From: Ypsolopha sequella
Lineage: Eukaryota; Arthropoda; Insecta; Lepidoptera; Ypsolophidae
Direction: 5' to 3'
NCBI GenBank assembly: GCA_934047225.1
Contig: OW203984.1
Location: 6,271,201-6,335,200, forward strand
Length of the DNA stretch: 64,000 bases
The notes under the pieces are model-generated. The model saw nothing but the letters and a program-made list of their open reading frames with translations. It was not told where the DNA came from and made no database searches. The translations under genes and the position numbers were made by a program. Positions 43,474 through 54,384 of this stretch are shown here, in pieces. The stretch's first letter is position 1, and every line of letters begins with the position of its first letter.

Positions 43474-43733
43474 CAAGGTGGCGTTTAATCAACCGCCCGA
43501 ATTCATACTGGAGACTCGGTTAGTGATCAGGAACAAGGTTCAATGATCCTTTTATTCAAAATCATAAAAAAATTGTTTTGGTCCTATAGGAACTGGACTA
43601 GTTCAAATATAGATAGGTCCTAGTATAGGCAGTACAGGAGCATAATCATTTTATATCTGAATTTCATTTATTCCTGATCACTAATCGAGTCTCCAGTATG
43701 AATTCGTGCGGTTGATTAAATTTAATCTTATAT
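43474..43733. mobile_element. Hairpin MITE M (AAGGTGGCGTTTAATCAACC)
   Basis: AAGGTGGCGTTTAATCAACC, GAATTCATACTGGAGACTCG and GTTAGTGATCAGGAA return as TTCCTGATCACTAATCGAGT and GTATGAATTCGTGCGGTTGA. It is built like MITE A with different ends. Confidence 0.75.
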
Positions 43734-43739
43734 ATGAGG

Positions 43740-44666
43740 TAAAAATTGCTCTAAAATTATTATTAGGTGATGTTATTACGAAAAAAATGACTTAATAAAT
43801 GAAATTTATATCGCACGGGCTTTCCGTGTACCCTTCAGTTATAAGGAAAAGGTTATAATAATTAGGGTTACCTAATCTGCAATCAGTGAACAACCCAAAT
43901 ATTAATTTAAGCCTTTCTAATTATAATATGCCATTACTTACTTAATAAAAATATGAAATGGTTAAAACGAAAACTTTTCGTTGTATGGAATCTTTTATAA
44001 CGCTACAAGCTGAAACTGATATATGCGATTACTAGATGCACCCGCGGCTCCGACCGCACACTTTATTTGTCCATCCATCCATCAGCCTAAATGTCAATCT
44101 CGGTATTTGCAAGATTTAAAATATCAATCTCGCAATATCTCGGTATTAGCGAGATCTTGCACTAATGTTACACAAAATAGTTAAGATTATAATTAAATGT
44201 CAGTATCATTCAAAAAACCAGCAATAGAATAATAAATCTTTTCAATTAAAAATTCTTGCAATTTCCTTTTAAATGTCTTAATGTTAGGAATGTCTCTAAA
44301 AGACTGAGGAAGTATGTAGATACCCACTAAAGTTGTAAAAACATAACAAGAAAAAATTGAGCTGGTTTGTGCAATCCGTTCGAATTGCGAAGATCATAAT
44401 ATAATATAAATAATAATATCAGGATATGTTGATGGCTTCCGTCCGAGGATTGAAAGAACCAGTTCTTGCAAGAATGAGAGCGTCAACTGCCAATAAACTG
44501 CCTTGCAGTTTGGCGGTGTATTGAAATTACATTTTTTGTAATCATATTTTTCTTGAATAAACGTTTTGAACTTTGAATTTGAACTGCCAAATGAAAAGCG
44601 GTCTGCGTTAGAGTTTATTGATACTTCCATTATTTTCTTTGAAAACGGTAAATCTCTTGTCCCCAG
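43740..44666. other. No gene; intron end
   Basis: AT-rich. Contains a CCATCCATCCATCAGCCTAA LINE-end word at 44072-44091 and GCAATATCTCGGTATTxGCxAGAT repeats (44098-44160). The last 30 bases form the pyrimidine-rich acceptor of the next receptor exon. Confidence 0.4.
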
Positions 44667-44813
44667 TATTTGCGTGACGGTGGTAGTCCTGAACGTCCAC
44701 TTCAGGTCCCCACAGACGCACCGCATGGCACCCTGGGTCAAGCGGGTTTTCATCCACATCCTGCCAAGGCTGCTCTTCATGAAGCGGCCGCAGTACAAGT
44801 TTGACACCACCAG
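44667..44813 (+). CDS. Nicotinic acetylcholine receptor subunit, TM3-loop exon
   Basis: Continues the channel subunit begun at 24345. The first base completes the Ser codon split by the intron. It then encodes [20 protein letters not shown] (end of TM3 and the conserved start of the cytoplasmic loop) and [20 protein letters not shown], the post-TM3 amphipathic segment, then PQYKFDTT. The acceptor is TTGTCCCCAG and the donor CAG|GTAAGA. HFRSPxTHxMAPWVxxxFI is shared by insect alpha-type subunits and is one of the strongest family marks in the window. A satellite array begins eight bases after the donor. Confidence 0.96.
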
Positions 44814-44821
44814 GTAAGATG

Positions 44822-46035
44822 TTACCTAGCTAGATATACCGTGTGTAAATAGACAGGTATCTTTTATATACCTAACTAGATATACAGAGTGTAATTAATA
44901 TACCTAGCTAGATATACCGTGTGTAAATAGACAGGTATCTTTTATATACCTAGCTAGATATACAGAGTGTAATTAATATACCTAGCTAGATACATCGTGT
45001 GTAAATAGACAGGTATATTTTATATACCTAGCTAGATATACAGAGTGTAAATAGACAGGTATATTTTATATACCTAGCTAGATATACAGAGTGTAATTAA
45101 TATACCTAGCTAGATATACCGTGTGTAAATAGACAGGTATATTTTATATATCTAGCTAGATATACAGAGTGTAATTAATATACCTAGCTAGATATACTGA
45201 GTGTAAATAGACAGGTATATTTTATATACCTAGCTAGATATACAGAGTGTAATTAATTTACCAAGCTAGATATACCGTGTGTAAATAGACAGGTATCTTT
45301 TATATACCTAGCTAGATATACAGAGTGTAATTAATATACCTAGCTAGATATACCGTGTGTAAATAGACAGGTATATTTTATATACCTAGCTAGATATACA
45401 GAGTGTAATTAATATACCTAGCTAGATATACCGTGTGTAAATAGACAGGTATATTTTATATACCTAGCTAGATATACAGAGTGTAATTAATATACCTAGC
45501 TAGATATACTGAGTGTAAATAGACAGGTATATTTTATATACCTAGCTAGATATACAGAGTGTAATTAATATACCTAGCTAGATATACTGAGTGTAAATAG
45601 ACAGGTATATTTTATATACCTAGCTAGATATACAGAGTAGACAGGTATCTTTTATATACCTAGCTAGATATACAGAGTGTAAATATACAGGTATCTTTTA
45701 TATACCTAGCTAGATATACCGAGTGTAAATATACAGGTATCTTTTATATACCTAGCAAGATATACCGAGTGTAAATAGACAGGTATATTTTATTTACCTT
45801 GCTAGATATACCGAGTGTAAATAGACAGGTATATTTATTTACCTTGCTAGATATATAGAGTGTAAATAGACAGGTATCTTTTATATACCTAGCTAGATAT
45901 ACCGAGTGTAAATAGACAGGTATCTTTTATATACCTAGCTAGATATACCGAGTGAAAATAGATAGGTGTATTTTATATACAGCTAGATATACAGAGTGTA
46001 AATAAAAAGGTATCTTTTATATACCTAGCTAGATA
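44822..46035 (+). repeat. Satellite array, about 78-bp dimeric unit (1.2 kb)
   Basis: Alternating half-units of about 46 bp (CCGTGTGTAAATAGACAGGT, ATCTTTTATATA) and 32 bp (CAGAGTGTAATTAATATA), each ending in the near-palindromic CCTAGCTAGATATA. The right end (from about 45635) changes to a more variable 46-bp monomer. It lies wholly in an intron and its first word begins within ten bases of the upstream exon. Confidence 0.95.
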
Positions 46036-47210
46036 ATATCATTGTTTGCCAGTCGCTACCATTTTAACGGCTGGTTTTTGTCGCAATAATGTTGCTATTG
46101 TTGTAATTTACCATTAAAAAATTAGGGTTCCGTACCCGTAGTATTTTGGTGGAAAAGTAGTTCAGTATGATCAGTGGTTTCATTTAAATTAACCTGTTTA
46201 TTTACAACCTGCTACAGAGGAATATTGAAATGTCTAGCCAGGACCAGAACCTATGGAGATTAAAAGGACTAAAAAGAAAAAAGATTTGGGATTTGATACA
46301 GAAATTGAAGAACCTTCAATTAACACAGTTATGTTCACACCTATGTTCGGTTAAAAAATAATTTTTTTCAAAAATTCAAAAGGTGTTGTGCTTTACTATA
46401 ACTAATTAATCAGTTACTATAGTTTTATAAAAAATATACCAATATTTCACTACAGTAGACGCGTCTTTTATCAATGTCACGTAAAACTGTCAAAAAAAGA
46501 TTTTCACACTCACAGAATAGTACATTGTTCACCGAGGGAAGAAAGGGGAAGATTACCAACGAGGGTGTAGTTTGAGGCCCGAGGCGAAGCCAAGGGCCTC
46601 AATACACACGGGTTGGGAATCGCACTTTCTCCCGAGTGATACATAGTGCTTTATACTACACCTGCGAGGAAATAGTATAATTTTACTTTTAATCAAGATA
46701 CAATAAAAGAAACCGACTGACTCGCGTGCGATTGTCACTTTTTGATTTCCTTCTTATTTTTTTATTATGTACAGGAAAAGCAAGTGGCCAGTATCATTTT
46801 TCGAGTTTTATTTACGAGTTCGCAAAATAATACTGGCCACTTGGCCACCTGCTCATTCTTTATGTTATTTAAAAAAAAAAAACAGCACGTTAACAATGGA
46901 TTTGCATATACTTTTTCTGCCCGCTGAAGCACGTTAACAATGGATTTTCGTACACTTTTCCCACCCGCATATTTGTATGACAGTAATGACGTATTTTCTG
47001 CATCGTTTTCAACAAAGAAAGAAATTACTTTCCGAGCAGGTGTAGTATAAATATTATTATATGTCTTCACACAATTAAGACTCCAATCACAAAGCACAGG
47101 ATTAAAAATCAGCCAATCAAACAACAAACTGACTAGTATTGAAAATGGAGAAAAACCGCTGATTCAGAAAAAGGATCCAAATGGGTCGCATCCTTTCCAC
47201 ATTTCTGTAA
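46036..47210. other. Intron DNA with local duplications
   Basis: A GGGTTCCGTACCCGTAGTAT piece of the abundant repeat (46125-46145). A 44-bp tandem duplication starts AGCACGTTAACAATGGATTT (46884 and 46928). The inverted words TACTACACCTGCGAGG / CCGAGCAGGTGTAGTA (46655 and 47034) could be ends of a foldback of about 400 bp. No protein recognised. Confidence 0.5.
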
Positions 47211-47633
47211 TTAAGGGGCTATACCGTAAAAATTGACACTTTTTGAAGTTATTTACCTGCTCTTTTGATGAAGTTCCAAGTAAAATAAATTAGTATAACA
47301 ATTTTGGGACCTTTTACTAGATTTTGGTCTATCAGAAACGCGATAGGAGGAATTTCATTCGGTAGAAATAATTATTGAAATCGGGTCTAAATTTACACTT
47401 TTTTGATATTCTGACAAATTAGGATAGCATACAGACTTGAAAAATATTTATTTAGACGGGTTTTAACTACACCTAAATTACTGGTTATGGAATTTTTTGT
47501 AACTATTTTAGTTCATTTTGCATTAATTTAAAACCGACTTTTTGACAATTTTCCCGAATTCCGTCCCTTTCGCACTGCGGGTCTTTCTGCCTGGAGTAAT
47601 GGGGACCTTTGCTAGCACGGTATATCACCTTAA
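47211..47633 (-). mobile_element. TTAAGG-group element, decayed copy
   Basis: Same length and layout as the elements at 34432, 48964 and 56039 (TTAAGGGGCT ... TATCACCTTAA; CCGTCCCTTTCGCACTG near the right end), but the shared frame is broken by several stops and the sequence is the most diverged. Confidence 0.65.
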
Positions 47634-47778
47634 GCGAAACTAAAACCATATTCTTGGAGTTTACTCGATTGGCTGATTTTTTTTTCTGGATGCTCGTGCT
47701 CTGGATATCTCAAACGCAATAAAACGTACTACAATAAGACTCAGATCCTATTTTATTTATGATAATATTCCATATTCG

Positions 47779-47808
47779 ACTGACGACGGCCCCAAGTGGG
47801 TCGAAATA
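47779..47808 (+). repeat. CTGACGA/GAAA hairpin
   Basis: CTGACGACGGCCCCAAGTGG, then GTCGAAATATATAT. It is the plus-strand member closest to the CTGANGA...GAAA form. Confidence 0.55.
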
Positions 47809-47874
47809 TATATCGAAAGTTTTATTTTTTATTTAATTTCAACCATAATATTCATAAAAATCTGTATATATATA

Positions 47875-48136
47875 CAAGGTGACTTTTTGATCATCGTCCA
47901 AATTCATACTGGAGGCTTGATAAGTGATCAGTATCTTGGATCAATAACAATTTTTGTGAAATTTGGAAAATGAAATTTCGGCTTCCCATAGAAATTCACT
48001 TCCAGTTATGAGTAAATCACTATGGGAAGTCGAAATTTCATTTTACGAATTTTGCAAAAATTGTTATTGATCAATGATACTGATCACTTACCAAGCCACC
48101 AGTATGAATTTGGACGATGATCAAAAAGTCACCTTG
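47875..48136. mobile_element. MITE A, copy 3 (262-bp hairpin)
   Basis: Intact ends and TA flanks, inserted in a TATATATA run. In the opposite arm order to copies 1 and 2 at the centre. Confidence 0.9.
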
Positions 48137-48458
48137 TATATATATAATAAAACAGTAAAAAAAGCTTTTATTAAGTAAAAATATTTATTATCATAAAATG
48201 ATACTGAGAACTTGGCTGTTATATGGGGACCTCTGACAAGTTACAACTGTAAATTAATTACAAGTTAGTTGAAGATTGTGACGAAGTTCTAGCACTCCTC
48301 TTGCCACTCCCTTACTTAAATATTAATAGGATTCAAGTTGAAAGTAGACACACTAAACGAAAACATCTACAAGCTTTATAACTTTGGGACAACTTGACTT
48401 GTACAATTTGTACATCACTCATATTATAGGAAACACAATTATGTATAAAATAACTTAT

Positions 48459-48828
48459 AGTAGTTTATGCTACTAGGGCGAAAAGGAATAAATTACGAGG
48501 ACGATTTAAAACACGAGACCGAGTAATTTATTGCTCTTACGCCCTTGTATCATACTACGTTTTTCAATGCATAGTGTGAGGAAATAAAACAAATATAATC
48601 TTGTGAACTTTATATTATGATTGACCCAAAAGGACTGTATCCAGAGCCGTTAAACAGTGGAAAAAAAGTATTACGTTTATGGTACACAGGAAAGGCTGCA
48701 GGTTAGCCAACCATTGTAAATAAATTAAAAAAATAATAATAATAAAGCCCTAGGGCAAAATAATCGACTTTCTGTTCGGTTTTGATGCATAAAAAGTGGG
48801 CCTTTACGAGCACTTGCATTGAAAAATA
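48459..48828 (-). repeat. Interspersed repeat E, copy 2
   Basis: Starts (plus strand) TAGTTTATGCTACTAGGGCG and ends near CACTTGCATTGAAAAA, the reverse complement of copies at 5650 and 51431. Confidence 0.75.
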
Positions 48829-48963
48829 TTAAATGAAACAGTTTTTGATCACTTTCAGGATCACTTCGTTGCATGTTTAGTCAAAAAACCAAATTAAATC
48901 AAAATTTATTAATTGTTAAATCAATCAAAAATTCTTACACTAGTTATTTTATCAACTTGAAGT

Positions 48964-49398
48964 TTAAGGCGATATGTAAATGTTTTAGCGTTCCTGTTAC
49001 TCTATATGCGAAAAAACCCTCAGTGCGAGAGGGACCGATTCGAGGAAAAGTAGCAAAAAGTCGGTTTTTTATTAATATAAAATGTACTAAAGTTGCTATG
49101 AAAATTTCGTTTAACCAGATCCTAGATACTGTTAAAACCCATATAATAAAATATAATAACAGTACATATGTCATTCCAAAGTGTCAAACCACAAGAATTG
49201 GTGTCGAAAAAGACCTCGTATCAATAAATATTTGTATCGAGCCAAATTGCTCCAATCGCGTTTCTGTTTAACAGGTCCCTAGAAAAAGATTCCAAAAATA
49301 ATATACTATTTTATCAAAATAATGTATTATTTAATAATGTATTATTAGTATATTACATACAAGTTGTAAGTGTCGATATTTTTTCCGTAGTGCCTTAA
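48964..49398 (+). mobile_element. TTAAGG-group element with conserved ORF, copy 2
   Basis: TTAAGGCGATATGTAAATG at the left and CCGTAGTGCCTTAA at the right. The plus-strand frame to 49271 reads GKVAKSRFFINIKCTKVAMK, KTHIIKYNNSTYVIPKCQ, RIGVEKDLVSINICIEP and NRVSV stop, colinear with the frames at 34.5 and 56.1 kb without indels. Confidence 0.7.
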
Positions 49399-49870
49399 AC
49401 ATCTGTACACTACGTCTACGTATTTTTCCCCAACTTAAGACGAGGCCTTTCTTAGGAGCACAGCGGCTTTGCCATTATAACCCGTAGACTAACTTTTATA
49501 AAGTTGAAAATCGCGTGCGCCAAAATGCGCGCGAAACGATTCAGAACGGGTCTAATTTTAAGATTAAAATCAACTAAAATTACAATATTGCATTTTTAAA
49601 CTTACAATGATTAATAAACAAGATTTTCGTATTGACAGTAAAATATGACACATAAAAATCAAATGGATTAAACATAAAAAACAAAAAACACTCAAAAAGA
49701 GACTATTTTCAAAAATAAAATCTATCGAGCGAAAGTTTGCCAGTTAGGTAACGCTACTTGCAACGTAAATATAAAGGTTTGAAATACATATATTTAAGTT
49801 TCATATTGATTGCGTCTGTGGTAGATTCAGTATAATCGTTCAAAAACTGTTGAAAAAGGAGAGCCTCCTC
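49399..49870. other. No gene recognised
   Basis: AT-rich intron DNA. Confidence 0.4.
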
Positions 49871-50279
49871 TTAAGGGGCTCTACAATGCTAAATATTAGT
49901 TTTGCTTTGGATTCAGTTCCGTCAATGTAAAAATGGTAAAAATTTGAAAAAAATAGTTTTTTGACTCAAAAGAATCATACATAAACATACTTTCAATCTT
50001 CTTTGAATTATAATACTTTAAAAAAGCATGAATTTCACGAAAAATGTGATTCAGTTTCCATATTTCAAAACAGATTGAAATGAAACCAACACACGTAGAT
50101 ACTTACTAAAAAAAACATCTTTATTACATAAAGAAATTATAGTTAATGTCCTAATATAACCACGATATCAAAATAACTGAAGTTTTGCGTGCGCGGCATC
50201 TGATTAGAGAAGGATAGACAGTTGAAAAACAGAAACGTTAGACCAAGACTGAATTTTTTAGCATTTTGCAGCCCCTTAA
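49871..50279. mobile_element. TTAA-bounded MITE (TTAAGGGGCTCTACAATGCT)
   Basis: Left end TTAAGGGGCTCTACAATGCT, right end AGCATTTTGCAGCCCCTTAA. Non-coding. A partial inverted copy is at 20385-20645. Confidence 0.7.
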
Positions 50280-50876
50280 AGCCAAGTTAGAAAAAGTTTT
50301 TGCAAAGTCGCAAAATTATCATCTAGTTTAGCAGCGCATGGCGATAAGTTGTGACGTTTTTGTAACTTTTCCGTCTCTGTTTATTCGCATGTCTTATTTA
50401 CTTTATTCCCAAACTTCCTTCTAAATCTTCGCTTTTGATTATCTCCGCAGGAAAATGATAATTTGGAGATGATTTCTGGTCTGTTTGTCTTAAGCTTCAC
50501 GAGTAATGAATCTCCTCAGTTTCTATTTGATAAAATCTCATTTTATTACAATAAAATTCTGAGCCTTATTTAATGCCACATAAATTATCGGGAAAACAGT
50601 CAAATATGCAAAAACTTAGGCTGAAAATTCCCAAACTTTTAATTCAAAATTCGGTAACATTAAGGGATTTATACCCGAGATCAGAGAAAATTTCATTCTT
50701 ATTTAAGTCGTAGCACAGGGGAGGACTTTAGCTCCATTAGTGGAGGGATGAGGCGGAGATCAAGTTGGCAAATGCAGTCGCCGTGACGTTATTTACCGAG
50801 AAAAATCTCCAGGTAGCTCGGGATTGGTTTAGCGGGTAGGTAGCCGCCAACGACCTTGAGTTGATTGTTAAAACGG
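50280..50876. other. No gene recognised
   Basis: AT-rich intron DNA without recognised elements. Confidence 0.4.
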
Positions 50877-50985
50877 CTCACCTCAATACGTGTTATGATC
50901 GGGAAAGCCGACGTTTCAGTAGATTCAGACTGCCTTCATCTGGGCGTGTGAAGACGTTTACGCGACGACGTTACGCCTCATACGA
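50877..50985 (-). repeat. Hairpin repeat N, partial copy 2
   Basis: CTCACCTCAATACGTGTTAT, GATCGGGAAAGCCGACG, CTGCCTTCATCTGGGCG and CGCGACGACGTTACGCCTCA; one arm of the element at 24548 is missing. Confidence 0.65.
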
Positions 50986-51430
50986 CGTTTCCTCGACGTT
51001 AATAGTAAATAATAAAATGCTATTTTAATCTGTCAATGTTTTTATGCTTTGTATTTCTTCTCATCTTTCAGAAACGTCGACGTTATAAATAATATATGAA
51101 TCGTAAATGTCAATATTCAAAATACATTAAAACCACTGACATGTAGTTATATGTATTATTAGAGGTCAGTGTTTAAAACAAACGAAAAATTATTGAAAGC
51201 CATTTCGCGGCTCACGTGCTCTAACAGTACGTACTCGTGTTTAATGTTTATATTAAAGATAACGGCCAGCCATGAAATTATATGAACATCTTTTCTAATA
51301 TAAGAGCCAGATATAAAAATGTTACATTGTACAATATTACGATTCAAACGTTTATTTCCGTGAATGAGAAGGAGAAAATCCATTCTCTGACGTCCTATCT
51401 GAGTACCTATTCGATGCCTAAATATTTGGT

Positions 51431-51830
51431 ATTTTTTTTTTCAATGCAAGTGCTCGTAAAGGCCCACTTTTTATACATCAAAACCGAACAAAAAATCGAT
51501 TATTTTGCCCTAGGGCTTTATTATTATTATTTTTTAAATTTATTTACGAGAAGTTGGCTAACCTGCAATCTTTCCTATGTCCCACAAATGTTGTACTTTT
51601 TTTCCACTGTTTAACGGCTTTGAATACAGTCCTTTTGAGCCAATCATAATTTAAAGTTCACAATTTTATATTGGTTTTATTTCCTCACACTATGCATTGA
51701 AAAACGTAGTATAATACACGGGCGTAAGAGCAATAAATTACTCGGTTACGTTTAAAATACTTGCTACGCTCGTGTTTTAAATCGTCCTCGTAATTTATTC
51801 CTTTTCGCCCTTGTAGCATAAACTACTATT
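51431..51830 (+). repeat. Interspersed repeat E, copy 3
   Basis: Contains an extra AAATACTTGCTACGCTCGTG block near 51760 that is absent from copy 1. Confidence 0.75.
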
Positions 51831-51879
51831 ACAGCACCAAGGGGCCGTAGACTTTTCTAGGAGATACCAGTTTCAACTT

Positions 51880-51985
51880 GATATATCTCAATGGGCCCGA
51901 ATAATAGGGTCTCGACAGATGGACAGATAGACAGACGGGCAGACGGACAAGAAATTAATCCTATAACGGTTCCGTTTGTTTCCGC
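51880..51985 (-). repeat. Abundant lepidopteran repeat, fragment
   Basis: GATATATCTCAATGGGCCCG, GACAGATAGACAGACGG and AACGGTTCCGTTTG, a diverged piece of the repeat complete at 36984-37280. Confidence 0.45.
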
Positions 51986-52068
51986 TTTAAATAACATTAA
52001 AAATGAAAATTAAGTCGATCAAAATTAAATTTGTTTTCTTCAATTTACGGAAATTGACCTTTAGCCTT

Positions 52069-52205
52069 AAATTAACATTATATCATTGCAGTATAGGAAC
52101 GCAGAAAGAAAAGCAAATCTGGATGTGAGGAGCTCTGAACCGGGATTCGATCTATACTGCAATGATATAATGTTAATTTATATCTCCTTGCGATGGATAA
52201 ATTGC
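52069..52205. repeat. Hairpin repeat P, copy 3
   Basis: AAATTAACATTATATCATTG, TATAGGAACGCAGAAAG and the returning CAATGATATAATGTTAATTT. A mariner-type transposon starts 47 bp further on. Confidence 0.7.
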
Positions 52206-53144
52206 CAAGTGTTCAAACATAGAAATTTATTTCTATCATAATTGTCATATACAGGGTGTCCCATAATAAGCGAATCAAATTGTTATGGCAGGTAGCTTAG
52301 TCCAATTCCTATCAAATAAAATAAACATAGGTGAAACAAAAGTTCGATGGTTTTTGAGTTAATTAACTTTTTCAAAAAAATTTGAAAACATCTTCCCGTC
52401 CCTGTTTTTTTGCTGTCATTACTTTATTTTTCAGTTAAGAATTTTTTTATTTTCAGAATATTATTTAAAAATATCTATTTCATAAATTGGCTACCAAACA
52501 TTTAAGAAAAGTTACACCAAATTTAAATGGCAAGACTTTGTTTTCACTTCTTGTGTAAATTCGAAAAAAATCTTTAAACTTTGGATCTCTGTGATAAAAA
52601 AAAAATTGGAGTGGGAATGATAAACTATTTTAAAAACTTGCTCATTTAATGTTCTTTTTAGAAATGTAAGATATGTGACCATTTTCATAAGAATAAGCCT
52701 ATTTATTAACCTTGATCAACGGCAGGAATGGATATTTAAAAAATATTATCCATAATTTGAACTAAAAATCTTATTTACACTATCGCATCGACGTTCTAAC
52801 CGTTCTTTTGGCTATTTATCTAAGAACAATTAAAAAATAAACAAGGACATCAACAGCGTGATGTATAGCTGTCTCGTTTTAACATGAAGCTAGCTGCCAT
52901 GCCACCACTAATTTGCCATTGTTGTTTGTTTGCGCACTCACTTGTCGCTCAGTGCAACACTTTACCTACTGTGCTACACTCGTGTACTATCACTGCTTCC
53001 GTATTGCGATATTCCAACGAACCTGGCTTTAATTTGGACTTTGCTGTGCTCTTGATTTGGTATCTTGTGAAGTGTACGACTTGGCGCTTCTCGGGACTTG
53101 TTTTGCTTGTGAATTGGATCATTGTGTTTGTGATTTGTTGCATC

Positions 53145-54384
53145 ATGGCAAATCATCAAGACCATCCATTTACCCATCATGAGTATGCAGATATGCATTT
53201 GATTTATGGAGAAACCAGACATTTCGACGAAATGCGTGGAAGTGTCACATACTCTGCTAGACAAGCTGCAAAGATTTATGCTGATCGTTATCCAAACCGA
53301 CAACACCCACAATATGGAGTTTTTTTAAGGGTTGACAAAGCCTTCAGAGAAGGAAGAAATCCAGGCAGACACGGTGGTGAGGGTAGACCTGTAGAGGTTG
53401 ACGATGAGGAAGTTCTCTTACAAATTGAAGACGATCCATCAACTTCTTGTCGGCGCATCGAACAAACTACGGGAATACCGAAATCCACTGTGCATAGAGT
53501 ACTCAAACGATATCAATATCATCCTTACCATGTTACGCGTGTACAAGCACTTCTGACACGCGATTATGCGAAGCGCGTGGTATTTTGCCAACGAATGCTA
53601 CGCAAACACCAAGAAGACCCGGATTTTTTTAATCACGTATTTTATTAACCTTGATCAACGGCAGGAATGGATATTTAAAAAATATTATCCATAATTTGAA
53701 CTAAAAATCTTATTTACACTATCGCATCGACGTTCTAACCGTTCTTTTGGCTATGAGTGATAAGTATGAGTGATAAGTAATTTGAGTGATGAGTCCGCCT
53801 GCAGGAAAGATGGCTACATCAATTTGCATCATCTCCACAGTTGGCGGATGGTCAATCCGCATGAAAAGAAGGAAGACCATTCACAGTACCAATTTAAAAT
53901 AAACATGTGGGCCGGAATTTACAACGGTCGAATCGTGGGCCCAGTAGAACTGCCCTCAGTTCTGAATGGACAAAATTACTTGGAATTTCTGCAAAATACT
54001 TTGCCAGTTTTGTTAGAAGACGAGTCACTTCAAGCCCGAGCACAAATGTGGCTGCAAAATGACGGGTGTCCGGCTCATTATGCTGTTCAAGTAAGATCTC
54101 ATCTCAACGAAGCATACCCCAGCCGTTGGATTAGCAGACTAGGCCCCATTCTGTGGCCACCAAGGTCGCCAGACCTTAATCCACTCGACTTCTTCTACTG
54201 GGGCTGTTTAAAGGATCGAGTGTACGCAAAGCCCATTCACAATGAGGGAGAACTACGCGAACGAGTGACACAAGCCGCCAGAAGCATATCGGCACTCAGC
54301 CTGTGCCGACTAAAACGAAATTTTTTGAAAAGGTGTCGTTTATGCATTCGCACAGGCGGGCGTCAGTTCGAACATTTGTTATAA
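53145..54384 (+). pseudogene. mariner-type transposase, interrupted
   Basis: Cuts and pastes the element by binding the terminal repeats. Start chosen at ATG 53145 (MANHQDHPFTHHEYADMHLI), where the insect helix-turn-helix domain begins (EYADMHLIYGE, AAKIYADRYPNRQHP). The 87 upstream codons open from 52884 are hydrophobic leader sequence without family match. A second helix-turn-helix lies at TTGIPKSTVHRVLKR. The catalytic domain would start at HVFY, but an insertion brings an in-frame stop at 53646-53648. After the insertion the frame resumes with SDESACRKDGYINLHHLHSW, QNDGCPAHYAV (second Asp) and SPDLNPLDFFYWG (third Asp) and ends QFEHLL. Aside from the insertion the frame is open, so the break is recent. 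It cannot yield active enzyme. Confidence 0.9.
53645..53753 (+). repeat. 109-bp self-copy inside the transposase gene
   Basis: Identical by eye to 52707-52815 in the 5' inverted repeat/leader. Both copies are preceded by TTTAT. The right junction is followed by two GAGTGATAAG repeats that echo the gene's own AGTGATGAG. Confidence 0.95.

Noticed and set aside
44822..46035. CRISPR-like regular repeats
   Set aside because: Units are adjacent without unique spacers, in a eukaryotic intron; it is a satellite.
52884..53144. 87-codon hydrophobic extension ahead of the transposase start, resembling a signal peptide and membrane segment
   Set aside because: The family domain starts at ATG 53145 and the extension is leader DNA between the long inverted repeat and the gene; nothing supports its translation.
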